Position numbers and translations under genes: made by a program. This document shows, piece after piece, positions 44,351 through 64,000 of a stretch of DNA of 64,000 nucleotides. Origin of the DNA: Symbiodinium natans. Taxonomy: Eukaryota; Sar; Dinophyceae; Suessiales; Symbiodiniaceae. The DNA lies in contig CAJNDS010002261.1 of the NCBI GenBank assembly GCA_905221605.1, positions 62,001-126,000 of the forward strand. The letters are read 5' to 3'. Below the pieces are notes generated by a model that was given only the letters and a program-made list of their open reading frames with translations, searched no databases and was not told the DNA's origin. How positions within the stretch are numbered: the stretch's first letter is position 1; each line of letters begins with the position of its first letter.

Positions 44351-44789
44351 TAAGCGCTGCACTCGGCACCCTATAAACTTCGAAATCCCGAACCTTCAGC
44401 CCCATTAAACCCCTTCAGCCCCATTGAACCCCTTAAAAACCCCTTGAACCCCCTTTAAACCCCTTAAGACCCCAAGACGCAGAGATCGCAAAAAATCGCC
44501 CCCCCGGCCTCTTCGGGAGCTGTTTGCGCTCGGGGGGCCCGTTGGCCTCCAATTGGAGCTTCAGGGGGGTGGCCCCCCCCCGGCTTCTGAAGGACTCGAG
44601 AGGGTTGTGCCATTTCTTAACCCCAAAGCGCCGAAAGCCCCTAATTGACCCGTAAACGCAAACCTTAAACCTGCGAACCTTAAAATTTCAACCCCAAACC
44701 CCTAAACTGCTCAAGCAATGGTATTTGGGGGGCCGGGGGGCGGGCGCTTTCGGCCTTAATCCCTTCTAGTAGCCGTTTCTACAGGGGAC

Positions 44790-45240
44790 TATATTGGGTT
44801 TGGGGTTTGGGTTGGGGTTTGGGGTTTGGGGTTGGGGTTTAGGGTTTAGGGTGCGCATCTGTGGACGAGCATGCAGCGGGGTTGAATTGTCCCGACACAT
44901 GAGTGAGCACCCATGTGTGTACATATGCAGGCTGCTTGCTGCGGCCCTTCCATTGCTGAAGACGCTGTGGGCTTTCTGGAAGCATTTAGAAATTGGGACA
45001 TGTTGGGTGAGAGTGGCCGTTGAGGCGAGGAACCGCAGCCATTCGCTGGCGGATGTAGGATGTGGAGGCCACTGGCGGATGTAGGAGGTAGAGGGCCGCA
45101 GCCCACAGTCGCAGGGGATTTCTTAAGTGTAGGAGCTACGTCCCAAGGTAGACAGCATCGCCAAAGCGGGTCCCGCAGGGGTTGGCCTGTCTCTCGGCAG
45201 GGTGATGGAGTTTGGAGTTTAGGATTTAGGATACTACTCG
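44790..45240 (+). other. Telomere-like tract, then weak coding-like frame
   Basis: GGTTTGGGG and GGTTTAGGG units lie at 44795-44850. Downstream a plus frame reads HPCVYICRLLAAALPLLKTL then WAFWKHLEIGTCWVRVAVEA. The minus frame is Pro/Ser rich and less convincing. Confidence 0.25.
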
Positions 45241-45818
45241 GCATTCAGAGTTGCGGACTCAAGGCTTAGGTCAGAGATCACTAAACCCTGAAAGCCCCTT
45301 GCCCATCGCAACCACCTGGGAGATACTCTAAATAGGGGAGAAAATCTATCTTGTGTGGGCTTTCTGGCACTTTACATACAACAAGCTCAACCCGAAAGCA
45401 ACCCCCCATCAAAACACCTCTGTTCCCTTTAGACGCCGCCCCCAACCCTAAAACCTTGAAAAAACAACAAGCCCTACAACTGCCTATAAACCATAGAAGT
45501 TGAAACCCCTAACACTTCGATACCTCCCCCCAGCAAAGCCAGGTTCCCAAGGACCAGGCTCGAGGGCGAATTGTGTGGCGTTCAGGCTTCCCAGGGCCTG
45601 GGGTAGGCGGGGCAATGGTGGTTTCTTTTTGAGGGGGGTTCGGGCTGAACTTGACCCTAAGGACTTTAGGAAGGGCACACTGGAACGAAGAAGGGCTTAG
45701 GCTTCAGACTCAGGGCCTTTCCCCAAAGGTCGCCAGGATTGCCCCTAAACAGCTCGTCCCCTCCATGCGCCGCAAGCCCAAACCCCAAGCCCCCAACTGA
45801 ACATACCCTAGAACAAAC

Positions 45819-46951
45819 ATGACAGCAGCTCACAACGGAGCTGCGGTGCCCAAGGGCCGCTCCAAGGCTCCAAGGGGCGAGCCCCAGGCGTCCCTGGCGG
45901 CGTTCATTGGCTCCAAGAAGAAAAGTTTTGGAAGCTGGAGTTTAGCATTTGGGGGGCTTGGGGGGGTTTAGGGCCAGTTTAGGGTTGGCATCGGCTTTGG
46001 GGAAGCCAGACCCCCGACCAAACAAGTCAAAACCCTCTAGCCTATGTAAGGGCTTAAAGGTTCGGGGCTTGGATGCTTGGCTTCAAGCACAACTTCCCGG
46101 GTTTGGGGTCCAGGGCTTTAACCCCTAACCCCCTTCCCCCCTCCTCTCACAGAAAAACCACCAAGGCAACCTTTGGGCTGCATTTTGGGCGTTCAATCTT
46201 TGAGGTTTGGCTTCAGGGCTGAAAAACAGCTTAGGCTGCGTGCTTGGGCCTGCATTGCAGCTTGCCGCAGTAGCAAAGGACTTGCCGACAGGCCGTGTCC
46301 CAGGCAGCCTCTGCTCAGCTTGGGAATTCATGCGAGATTCGGGAACCTTCTTGGTACTTCTGCGTCAAGCTTCTAAGCCTTAATGGGCAAACCCTGGAAC
46401 TTGACGCCCACGCAAAGCCCTAACACCCATCTAAGACCCAAATCCAAAGCCTTGCATGACACGAGAAGCCCGTGCCAAATATGCCAACACTCAACCCAAA
46501 GAAAAACAAAAAACATCCAGGCAAACCCCACAACTGTCAGTCATGCGTGGCAGATACAATGGCCCATGCAGGCGTCCTTTCCCCCGAAGCCCCTCAACCC
46601 TAAGCTCTAAACCTTAACACCGCTGCATACCGCTACCCTGGGCCCCCCACGCCATCGACCTCGCTGTGCACCCCAGCATCGAGCTGCCGCCCACCCGTCA
46701 TCCAGACCTCCAGCAAGTGAGGGTTTGGAGTTTAGGGGTTTGGCTTAGGGCCTTGAGGGTCTGGCGCTTGGGGATGTTTGGGGATGTTTAGGGTCTGGGG
46801 CTTCGGGAGGATTGAGGTTTCGGGGACCCTCATCTCCAAGACTCCAAAACCCGGCACCTCCCCTACATCAACGAAAGCCTCCAGCTCCAGGAACGACCTC
46901 TTCGTGGCCGTGGCATCGTCCGAGAAGTTGCTGCCAGTCCTTGCAGGCTAA
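45819..46951 (+). CDS. Multi-exon plus-strand gene, unrecognised
   Basis: The first exon starts at ATG 45819 with MTAAHNGAAVPKGRSKAPRG then EPQASLAAFIGSKKKSFGS. The two last exons are well supported. The penultimate one ends 46716 (AAY/PLPWAPHAIDLAVHPSIELP then PTRHPDLQQ) at a GTGAGG donor. The last runs 46817-46951 after a GATTGAG acceptor and reads VSGTLISKTPKPGTSPTSTK, ASSSRNDLFVAVASSEKLLP then VLAG and TAA. The 100-nt intron between them (46717-46816) is G-rich telomere-like sequence. A middle exon around 46260-46376 (GLADRPCPRQPLLSLGIHAR) is possible. That all belong to one gene is inference. Confidence 0.45.
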
Positions 46952-47214
46952 GAGGATCCTTGGTGTTGGGGGGGGGGGGGGGGGTTGTAGGGTTGGTGGA
47001 TGTTGGTAGGGTTCATGAGCAGCTTTTGGCGGATAAGCTTAGGCCTCTGAGCCCTACATGCCCCGAAAGCATCCTTCTTGTTGTTGGGCCTATTGGGCTC
47101 CGATGACCTGGGCCAACTCCAATAAGCTCAGACCAGGCAAAATGCAGCTCAGCCACTTGCTAGACTACCAGGCTACTGCTGCGCCCTGAACCTGAACACT
47201 TCTGCGGGCTTAAA

Positions 47215-47457
47215 GTGAGCGAATGCCGGCCTCTCGCCCACCCAAGTCCAGAAGATGCCACTCCGAAGCAGGGCTTGTACCTGGAGCTTCGGCTTCGGAG
47301 GAGGGGATATGTTGGGGTCATGCCAGGATTTGTTGGCGTGCTTTTTACTGTAGGGTTTGTTGTCGGCTTTAATTCAAGGCAACTTTTGGATCAGTGGTTG
47401 TTTTTACGGTTTGTGCGGCTCAAGGGGTTTTTCGTTTTAGGTTCAAATTTCGTTTAA
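47215..47457 (+). CDS. Possible plus-strand exon
   Basis: The open frame starts SECRPLAHPSPEDATPKQGL then YLELRLRRRGYVGVMPGFVG. After about residue 40 it becomes Gly/Val/Phe rich, like translated G-rich heptads, so only the first part is likely coding. Confidence 0.25.
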   Translation: MSECRPLAHPSPEDATPKQGLYLELRLRRRGYVGVMPGFVGVLFTVGFVVGFNSRQLLDQWLFLRFVRLKGFFVLGSNFV

Positions 47458-47519
47458 AATTTTGGGTTTCAAGGTCTTGGTGGCTAAAGAGGCTCATGGA
47501 TGCAAGGGACGACACACCC

Positions 47520-48330
47520 GCACCTGTCCCAAAACGAACTGAACTCCGATGATTGAAGCCCTTAAACCCGTAAACCCTTGAACCCTTTTACGCCTAGACC
47601 CTATGAACCCTTATCCTCAATTACCTTAGACCCTCCAAACCTGGACCCGAAAACCGGTTTAGCCCCGGACTCTATGAACCCTTAGGCCATTGAGCCGACC
47701 GTTTGTACCTCTCACACCCTATGAGCTCAACCCTCCAACCCTAAAATCCGGCTCCTTTAAGCCCTCAAAGCCTTTACCCTGCAATCCTGAACCCTAGAAG
47801 ACCTAAACCTAAACCCTACAACCCTTTACACCCATGTACCTTTGACCCCTAAACCCTAAAACGCATAAACCCTCAAGCCGTTAGGCCCTGCCAACGCTAC
47901 GCGCGCAGGACCTTCGAGGCACCATGGAAGCATCCTCTTGCTATTTAGTTCCCAGGGCGTTTTTCTTTTGGCATTGCTTGCTAGATTCTTCTCTTTACTC
48001 TTTGTTTTCCTTTTTGAGCATCCTGGACCCGGGACACGTGGGGCCTTGAAGTATTCGAAAGTTTGCAGGGCTCCTTTTGGCCAACACGCGGAAGCTCAAA
48101 CATGTTCATTCTTGCCCAACTCTTTAGGTCCTTCAACTTCATGGGCCGGGAAATACCCACAATGTTGAACGATAAAAAACTTTTTATGATGTTGAACAAC
48201 CTGAAGCTTCAAAGGCCACTTGTGAAAATTGAGACATTAAGATTGTTTATCCACATTGAAGGCACCGTCTGGCAGAGAAAAAATAAACATGTTCATGCAA
48301 CCTTACGCAGGTCTTTCGTTCTCTCTTTCA
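47520..48330. other. Convergent spacer; heptads then AT-rich island
   Basis: Degenerate CCCTAAA heptads fill 47550-47890. The AT-richer island at 47930-48330 has open frames on both strands (plus LVKIETLRLFIHIEGTVWQR; minus PMKLKDLKSWARMNMFELPR), so no call is made. Confidence 0.3.
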
Positions 48331-48549
48331 AGACTTGACTTGAGCCTGACCCCGTGATGTGGTGTGTTTGCAACACTGGCAAGTCATGAAGTGCACAAAT
48401 AACCCACAAAAGCGTACGTCAAAGAACTTGTTGAACAGTGCAAAATGTTTGAAGCATTCTTCGTACCAACATAAAATCTTCCAACACAAATTCTGAGTGC
48501 AGGTCACGTTTTGTTGTGCAGCCTGCTGCGCAGATGCCACCGCAGATGC

Positions 48550-48850
48550 TCAGAGCGGCAATGCTATGGTGAATTTGTTGTGACCCCCAATCCTACACGG
48601 GGGTGCGTCTTTCAAAGCGGACACATCCAATGGTTCCGAGAACAGGATGTACTTCACAACTGGCCAGCCAAAGAGTCATTTAGTCTTCGAGGACTCGAGG
48701 AGGTCCTCGGCCACAGACTCCTCTAATAGATGGGCCGATTTCCGTGTTGCAAAACTGTCCACGGCGCCAAATTTAAGCGCAGTAGCAAAGATGGTTACAC
48801 CCAAAATCTTGCTGATGATGGGCGTGCAATTTCCATGAAGGATGTCCTGT
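48550..48850 (-). CDS. Gene end with an in-frame TGA, membrane segment, unrecognised
   Basis: After a GCGACAG acceptor (about 48847) the minus frame reads DILHGNCTPIISKILGVTIF then ATALKFGAVDSFATRKSAHL and LEESVAEDLLESSKTK. It then meets TGA at 48676-48678 and continues in the same frame as LFGWPVVKYILFSEPLDVSA then LKDAPPCRIGGHNKFTIALP and L to a second TGA at 48550-48552. The first part has a likely membrane helix. The TGA could be a nonsense mutation, a sequencing error, a true stop followed by chance coding-like sequence, or a Sec codon; I see no clear SECIS element downstream. Confidence 0.4.
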
Positions 48851-49278
48851 CGCATTAGCACACCCCTCGGGTCTTCTTGGCTGGTGTTTCTAGGGGTAGT
48901 ACGTACTCATGTCTATCGTTTAAGCCCTAAGTCAACCCTGTAAACCCTTGAGCAATAAACCCAGCCAGCTGCTTCCCACCTCTGAGGTGTTTGGGCCGAA
49001 GAGGCGCGCGGCAGTGCCATTGCAGTCTGCAGGCCCCTTGTGGGTGCAGGGTTTAGTGTTTGTAGGGTTTAAGGTGCAACCGGAGGATTTTCATGGTGAT
49101 TCAGGGCTTAAATGGTTAGGCTGCAGTTTGGGGATGTCTTTTAACGATTCTGCGGCCGTGCGCTTGAAGGTTGTAGGCTCCTGGGGGGCTTAGGGGTTTA
49201 GGGTGATGAGATTTTGGGGTTTGGGGTTTCGGTTTAGGGCTTAGGGTAGTTTGCGGGGCTTTGGGGCTTTGGGGTTTA

Positions 49279-49507
49279 GGTCTGCATTGAAGGACATGGA
49301 GCTCATTTCCGACAGCTGCGCAGCGCATGTGAACCCAAACCTTGAAAGCCAAAGCATCCTGCGCATCCACGCCCTGCACCACAAGCCCTCAGAATTGCTT
49401 TGGGAGCCATGCGCCTGCTTCTGGTAGCAGGTGCACTGATCAATCTCCTGGCCAAGCACTACTGCAAGCCCAGCCGCCGCTACAGCACCCTCCGCACAAC
49501 GATCTGA
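49279..49507 (+). CDS. Plus-strand coding-like exons with a hydrophobic end
   Basis: One frame reads MELISDSCAAHVNPNLESQS then ILRIHALHHKPSELLWE. An overlapping frame reads ALRIALGAMRLLLVAGALIN then LLAKHYCKPSRRYSTLRTTI with TGA at 49505-49507, after a CCTCAG acceptor. The minus strand also has a frame here (SQSNSEGLWCRAWMRRMLWL), so the strand call is tentative. If right, it converges on the gene at 49687. Confidence 0.33.
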
Positions 49508-49686
49508 AAGTGCGTTGGCAATGGCCTAGTTCCTGGTTGCATGTGAAACATGACCTCGCCCCCCCCCGCACCATCTCTTGTGATTTCGATTTTTGGCTTT
49601 AGGGCTGATCATGAGGCTAGATGCATATTGCAGGTCCACACTCATCAGACTTTGCGAACCAATTTTAAGGTGTACCATGCTTTGAT

Positions 49687-50147
49687 CTAGGACACCTGCA
49701 GGCTCGTCAACAAGACGATCTGTGGTTCGGGTAGGGTGCTTGGTAAACCCTCTAAATCGCCCCAACTCCTGAATTCTCGAAAACAACGTGGGGCCAGGAG
49801 TGCCGTAACCATTGAAAACAGAAGCAGGGCCTGACCGTCTGCTGCAGCTATCTCTCCTGGCAAGATCTTGGGGTGTCGTGGTTGAGGGTTAAGTTTCTCC
49901 TCCGACAGAATGAACCATCGGGTCCCCAGTGTCAATGGCACAGGGCCTAATATCCATGTTTCGCAGAAGCATACAGAGTTTGATGTCCAGGGAGCCTGAG
50001 GGTAAGGGCCAAGGATAAGGAAATCAGCATCTTTCGCGCACAGTACAAGCCCAACCAGGCTGTCTTGGAGTGGTTCTGGGAGCCGTAGGACTTTGGGGGT
50101 CCATCTTCTGTCTCGGTCTCTTCCATTTCCACAAGCAGTTACCTGTC
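49687..50147 (-). CDS. Large terminal exon, unrecognised
   Basis: After a GTGACAG acceptor (50148) the frame has no internal stop or early ATG and reads RRWTPKVLRLPEPLQDSLVG, LVLCAKDADFLILGPYPQAP, WTSNSVCFCETWILGPVPLT, then LGTRWFILSEEKLNPQPRHP, ILPGEIAAADGQALLLFSMV and more to a stop at 49687-49689. That is about 150 residues of well-mixed, folded-protein composition. I recognise no family. A fragment of a retroelement protein cannot be excluded. Confidence 0.55.
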
Positions 50148-50594
50148 ACTGAAATCCTCATATTCCCAAAACGAGTAAGACCCGGAAGTCCACGACCTTG
50201 TGCAGAACCGGTGGGCAGGCCTGCTTCGCACTGATACCAGGTGCACTCAGCCGCGGTGGAGGCCCATGGAAAGCACCGCCTTCTTAGACATCTGTCAGGT
50301 CTCATCCGTTCGCATGTACGGGGCCTCCTGAAAAGTTGACATGCTCAAAGACTATGAGAAACAAAGAAACCAACCATAACCATCTTTAGATTCATTAGTG
50401 CGTTACCCCCAAGTAGACTATTGGTGTGAATGGGGGCCACAGGGGCCTTGAGGGGTTCTGAGTAGAGGGCCTGAGGGAACAATTCAACTGGTCCTTCCTG
50501 GACAAAAAAAATGCTGCCAAGCCCTCATGCCCTGACCTTTGAACCCTTAGCCTCGGGCCCTTAACCCTAGAACTTGAATCCCTAGCGTCGCTGC

Positions 50595-50739
50595 AACCCT
50601 AAACCCTAAACCCTAAACCCTAAACCCTAAACCCTAAACCCTAAACCCTAAACCCTAAACCCTAAACCCTAAACCCTAAACCCTAAACCCTAAACCCTAA
50701 ACCCTAAACCCTAAACCCTAAACCCTAAACCCTAAACCC
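50595..50739 (+). repeat. Interstitial CCCTAAA telomere repeat
   Basis: About 20 perfect CCCTAAA units without a break, C-strand on plus. This is the longest perfect telomere tract in the window. Confidence 0.95.
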
Positions 50740-50828
50740 AATCAAACGGAGCTGCTGCCTCGCCAGCCTCGGCACATCCCGCAGCGGCGTCTCGTACTCG
50801 CCCCTCGTGCGCGTGCTCGCGATTGTCG
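50740..50828 (-). CDS. Short exon abutting telomere repeat
   Basis: The minus frame reads TIASTRTRGEYETPLRDVPR then LARQQLRLIG and passes directly into the telomere tract, whose GGGTTTAGGG (sense) offers a GT donor at once. The plus frame is less convincing. Confidence 0.33.
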
Positions 50829-51149
50829 TTTAGGGTTTGGGGCTTGGAGTTCAGGGTTTGGGGTTTAGGGTTTTGGGTTTAAGGTTTCGGGTTTAAGGTT
50901 GAGGGACCTTGGATGGTGCGGATGAACAGCGCTCACATGCCCCCTCAACCCCACAGCCTCACCCCTCTGCAAACCCTGAAACTTTCACCCTCTTTGCCCT
51001 CTGGAGCCCCTGATGCCGTTGCAACTTTGGTCGGGCGCCGCACGGGAAGTCGAAACGTTCGAGAATGGCGGCCTTCTCGTGAAGCCGATGCCCGACCTTG
51101 GGGCTTAGGGTTCTTAAGGTCCTTAAGGTTCAGGGCGACATGTTTGGCT

Positions 51150-51400
51150 CAGCAGTGGATTCGGAAACTGGAAGACGAGCGGATTCGGAAAGCGCGACTT
51201 CGGGAAACTGGAAACCACGGACTCGGGAAACCCTCGGATTCGGGAAAACTGTCTGAGAGCATCCCCCAACTCCCCCCACCCAGTTTCCTGAATCGTTTGG
51301 TTTCCTGAATCACGGTTTCCTGAATTGCGCACAGCCAGCTTCCGAACAGCGTAGTTTCCTCAATCGCCGAGTTTCCTGAACCGCAGCTTCCGGAATCGTC
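51150..51400. repeat. Inverted clusters of GATTCGGGAAAC-type repeats
   Basis: The left half (51156-51255) has five variants of GATTCGGGAAACTGG on plus. The right half (51285-51395) has six variants of its complement (CAGTTTCCTGAATCG). The centre is near 51270. The whole can fold as a long imperfect hairpin. Confidence 0.65.
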
Positions 51401-51615
51401 TTGACTCTCGTCCAGCTGCTGTATCGAGCGTTGTTCAGGTTTGTTGGGTCTCGGATTTCAACGGCGGAAGGTCCAAGAGGCAAACGGGTTCAAAAAAGCA
51501 CCATCGGGCTTCGAGAAGGCTCAGGATTTGTGGCGAGCTTGATTCCTGGGTTGAAAAGCTTGTGGCTTGTTAGTTTTCTGAAACAGGGCTCCAGACATCG
51601 TCGAAAGTACGGGGA

Positions 51616-51630
51616 GAGAAAGAGAGAGAA

Positions 51631-51661
<31 letters not shown>

Positions 51662-51794
51662 GCGAGCGAGAGAGAGAGAGAGAGACAGAGAGAGGAGAGA
51701 GAGCGAGAGAGAGGAGAGAGAGAGAGAGGGAGAGAGAGAGAGAGGGGAGAGAGAAAAGAGAAAGGACAGAGAGAGAGGAAGAGAAAGAGAGAGA
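51616..51794 (+). repeat. Purine (GA) tract
   Basis: About 180 bases of GA, GCGA and GAGAGG units, nearly all purine on plus. Arg/Glu and Ser/Leu frames are artefacts. Confidence 0.9.
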
Positions 51795-51846
51795 ACCCAA
51801 CGCGCCCAACGCAACTCCCACCCAAAACCCTGAACCCCAAACCCTA

Positions 51847-52060
51847 AACTTTAAACCCACCTATGCGGGGCCGCCTCGAACAGCTGCGGGGTCTGTGCTG
51901 TGAAGAGGGCATCGTCTTGAAGGAAGGACTGGCCGTGACCGATTGCGGGAAGCACATGTAAGCAAAAGCAGGCAGCAAACTCAAAGTCTGAAACTGCAAA
52001 AGAAAACAGCAGAGCGCCACATAGAGCTGCAACGCGCAGCTGAATTGTTTCTCCGGCATG
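51847..52060 (-). CDS. Possible exon downstream of the calmodulin array
   Basis: The minus frame reads LRVAALCGALLFSFAVSDFE, then FAACFCLHVLPAIGHGQSFL and QDDALFTAQTPQLFEAAPHR. A TTTTGCAG acceptor precedes SDFEF. It is unrelated to calmodulin; the array homology ends at about 52064. Confidence 0.35.
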
Positions 52061-52161
52061 ATGTTGCGATCCATGATACAGCTTCGAGCGGGAAATTGTT
52101 TCGCAGGCCCAATGCGGTTGCGGCCAGCGCTTTACCTGCAGGCGGCGTCGCGTTCGACACC

Positions 52162-53303
<1,142 letters not shown>

Positions 53304-53602
53304 GGCGAGAAATGTAGCGAATGCTTCGACTACACGGCCTGCAAGCCTCTCGAGCTGGTGCTGAGCAAAGCAGCGGGCGGTCGCCTTTTCTTCGGCAACT
53401 GTCAAATCCGGGATTGGAATGGCTTCCAAGATATCTGCCGACGCACAGGAAACATCAGCATGCATTAGCCTACCTCGTGCGGCTGGCTCACTGTTTCCAC
53501 TGCACAGTTGCGATCCATGATACAGCTTCGAGCGGGAAATCGCTTCGCAGGCCCAATGCTACGGCCAGCGCTTTACCTGCAGGCGGCGTCGCGTTCGACA
53601 CC
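53304..53602 (-). promoter_or_regulatory. Example calmodulin intergenic spacer
   Basis: The 299 bp between one stop and the next ATG must hold the 3' end of one unit and the 5' end of the next. Reading minus, the ATG is preceded in frame by 53 open codons starting MHADVSCASADILEAIPIPD, but MADQLTEE is the known calmodulin start. There is no TATA box, and no AATAAA signal was seen. In dinoflagellates such spacers are expected to carry the spliced-leader acceptor; candidate AG sites exist, but none has a clear pyrimidine tract. Confidence 0.4.
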
Positions 53603-54742
<1,140 letters not shown>

Positions 54743-55041
54743 GGCGAGAAATGTAGCGAATGCTTCGACTACACGGCCTGCAAACCTCTCGAGCTGGTGC
54801 TGAGCAAAGCAGCGGGCGGTCGCCTTTTCTTCGGCAACTGTCAAATCCGGGATTGGAATGGCTTCCAAGATATCTGCCGACGCACAGGAATCATCAGCAT
54901 GCATTAGCCTACCTCGTGCAGCTGGCTCACTGTTTCCACTGCACAGTTGCGATCCATGATACAGCTTCGAGCGGGAAATCGCTTCGCAGGCCCAATGCTA
55001 CGGCCAGCGCTTTACCTGCAGGCGGCGTCGCGTTCGACACC

Positions 55042-56176
<1,135 letters not shown>

Positions 56177-56478
56177 GGCGAGAAATGTAGCGAATGCTTC
56201 GACTACACGGCCTGCAAGCCTCTCGAGCTGGTGCTGAGCAAAGCAGCGGGCGGTCGCCTTTTCTTCGGCAACTGTCAAATCCGGGATTGGAATGGCTTCC
56301 AAGATATCTGCCGACGCACAGGAAACATCAGCATGCATTAGCCTACCTCGTGCAGCTGGCTCACTGTTTCCACTGCACAGTTGCGATCCATGATACAGCT
56401 TCGAGCGGGAAATCGCTTCGCAGGCCCAATGCGGTTACGGCCAACGCTTTACCTGCAGGCGGCGTCGCGTTCGACACC

Positions 56479-57619
<1,141 letters not shown>

Positions 57620-57918
57620 GGCGAGAAATGTAGCGAATGCTTCGACTACACGGCCTGCAAACCTCTCGAGCTGGTGCTGAGCAAAGCAGCGGGCGGTCGC
57701 CTTTTCTTCGGCAACTGTCAAATCCGGGATTGGAATGGCTTCCAAGATATCTGCCGACGCACAGGAAACATCAGCATGCATTAGCCTACCTCGTGCAGCT
57801 GGCTCACTGTTTCCACTGCACAGTTGCGATCCATGATACAGCTTCGAGCGGGAAATCGCTTCGCAGGCCCAATGCTACGGCCAGCGCTTTACCTGCAGGC
57901 GGCGTCGCGTTCGACACC

Positions 57919-59059
<1,141 letters not shown>

Positions 59060-59358
59060 GGCGAGAAATGTAGCGAATGCTTCGACTACACGGCCTGCAA
59101 ACCTCTCGAGCTGGTGCTGAGCAAAGCAGCGGGCGGTCGCCTTTTCTTCGGCAACTGTCAAATCCGGGATTGGAATGGCTTCCAAGATATCTGCCGACGC
59201 ACAGGAAACATCAGCATGCATTAGCCTACCTCGTGCAGCTGGCTCACTGTTTCCACTGCACAGTTGCGATCCATGATACAGCTTCGAGCGGGAAATCGCT
59301 TCGCAGGCCCAATGCTACGGCCAGCGCTTTACCTGCAGGCGGCGTCGCGTTCGACACC

Positions 59359-60499
<1,141 letters not shown>

Positions 60500-60798
60500 G
60501 GCGAGAAATGTAGCGAATGCTTCGACTACACGGCCTGCAAACCTCTCGAGCTGGTGCTGAGCAAAGCAGCGGGCGGTCGCCTTTTCTTCGGCAACTGTCA
60601 AATCCGGGATTGGAATGGCTTCCAAGATATCTGCAGACGCACAGGAATCATCAGCATGCATTAGCCTACCTCGTGCAGCTGGCTCACTGTTTCCACTGCA
60701 CAGTTGCGATCCATGATACAGCTTCGAGCGGGAAATCGCTTCGCAGGCCCAATGCTACGGCCAGCGCTTTACCTGCAGGCGGCGTCGCGTTCGACACC

Positions 60799-61922
<1,124 letters not shown>

Positions 61923-62224
61923 GGCGAGAAATGTAGCGAATGCTTCGACTACACGGCCTGCAAGCCTCTCGAGCTGGTGCTGAGCAAAGCAGCGGGCGGT
62001 CGCCTTTTCTTCGGCAACTGTCAAATCCGGGATTGGAATGGCTTCCAAGATATCTGCCGACGCACAGGAATCATCAGCATGCATTAGCCTACCTCGTGCA
62101 GCTGGCTCACTGTTTCCACTGCACAGTTGCGATCCATGATACAGCTTCGAGCGGGAAATCGCTTCGCAGGCCCAATGCGGTTACGGCCAGCGCTTTACCT
62201 GCAGGCGGCGTCGCGTTCGACACC

Positions 62225-63361
<1,137 letters not shown>

Positions 63362-63762
63362 GGCGAGAAATGTAGCGAATGCTTCGACTACACGGCCTGC
63401 AAACCTCTCGAGCTGGTGCTGAGCAAAGCAGCGGCGAGGCGCAGCGGCTGCACTTGTCTTGCCGAGCTACCGTTGCTAGAAACTTGTAATGCAAGTATCA
63501 CGCCGCTATGTAACAAATCGTCCATGCAGGTTGACTTCCTACATGAACCAGCTGCCACCATCGGCAGTCCAACCAGGCAGGATGACCATCACAACATAGA
63601 CCAGAAGCAATCCTGGCGAAGTAGATGTGTAACTGGCAGCAGTCGGCAAGGATCTGGGCGGGGGGTTTTGAGCTTAGAACCTAGAGGTAGTTAAGTCAAG
63701 GGATTGCGATGTCCACGATGAAAACAGGTAGGATTGGCCTGCAATGACGAGCGTCACCCCGA

Positions 63763-63999
63763 TTATGCTCCACCTGCACGGACATTTATTCTTGTCATTT
63801 TCCTTCCGCTAATTCTAAGCATCAGGTCTGCGGCAACACAAAGCATAGCAACATGTTTGGGCGTGTAACCGACATCGAACATGGCATCTGAATGACTCGA
63901 ACAAATTTTCGAGTTCCACGTGCTGAGGGTGAAGACCTCACGCGCAGGAAGTCCCGCATTCGCTTCCGCATCTGGCAGGTTCACAGCTACATGAAAGCG
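63763..63999 (-). CDS. C-terminal part of an unrecognised protein, cut by window edge
   Basis: The minus frame is open to the window edge and reads RFHVAVNLPDAEANAGLPAR, EVFTLSTWNSKICSSHSDAM, FDVGYTPKHVAMLCVAADLM then LRISGRKMTRINVRAGGA and a stop at 63763. Composition is that of a folded protein. It lies upstream of the calmodulin array on the same strand. Bases 63434-63760 show no convincing gene. Confidence 0.5.
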   Translation of the reverse strand, partial: RFHVAVNLPDAEANAGLPAREVFTLSTWNSKICSSHSDAMFDVGYTPKHVAMLCVAADLMLRISGRKMTRINVRAGGA

Positions 64000-64000
64000 C

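Noticed and set aside
51490-51860. Arg/Glu-rich (plus) and Ser/Leu-rich (minus) frames
   Set aside because: They are translations of the GA tract.

Overview
The window looks like nuclear DNA of a dinoflagellate, probably a symbiodiniacean or relative; this is inferred from sequence features, not from a database match. The evidence is: (i) a head-to-tail array of eight near-identical calmodulin genes; (ii) introns in those genes that mix GT-AG, GC-AG and GA-AG ends, with short direct repeats at several exon borders; (iii) two tracts of plant/algal-type TTTAGGG telomere repeats inside the sequence, plus degenerate heptads of the same type almost everywhere between exons; (iv) genes grouped in long runs on one strand. 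There are no bacterial operons, rRNA, tRNA or CRISPR arrays that I can support.

Layout. 0.5-3 kb: plus-strand exons, including a Gly-Ser-Tyr repeat protein end (475-927). 4.8-37.7 kb: almost all coding-like exons lie on the minus strand. The recognisable genes here are a secreted protein with a TIMP/netrin-like C-x-C start (13484-14458), a gene built from amplified exon pairs (21857-23436) and a LON-domain protein (31889-32886). About 39.4-47.5 kb: plus-strand exons. 48.5-64 kb: mostly minus strand, dominated by the calmodulin array (52064-63433). Most other genes are short multi-exon fragments whose products I do not recognise. They are called because one frame has protein-like composition, a plausible splice border and a stop, while the competing frames do not.

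Repeats. A three-copy interspersed element (18514, 30992 and 38557) has a palindromic start, a C-rich middle, telomere-like heptads and a hairpin end. Its middle copy contains a 180-base C tract and is bracketed by a 73-bp direct duplication. Telomere-like heptads sit in introns with the G-rich strand as sense, and often supply the TAA stop where they are C-rich in the sense direction.

The most interesting items are the exon-pair amplification gene, the calmodulin array (mixed splice sites, mosaic copies, frameshifts in both end copies), and the mobile element with its long flanking duplication. Boundaries of unrecognised exons are approximate, and single-exon calls without a homologue are tentative.
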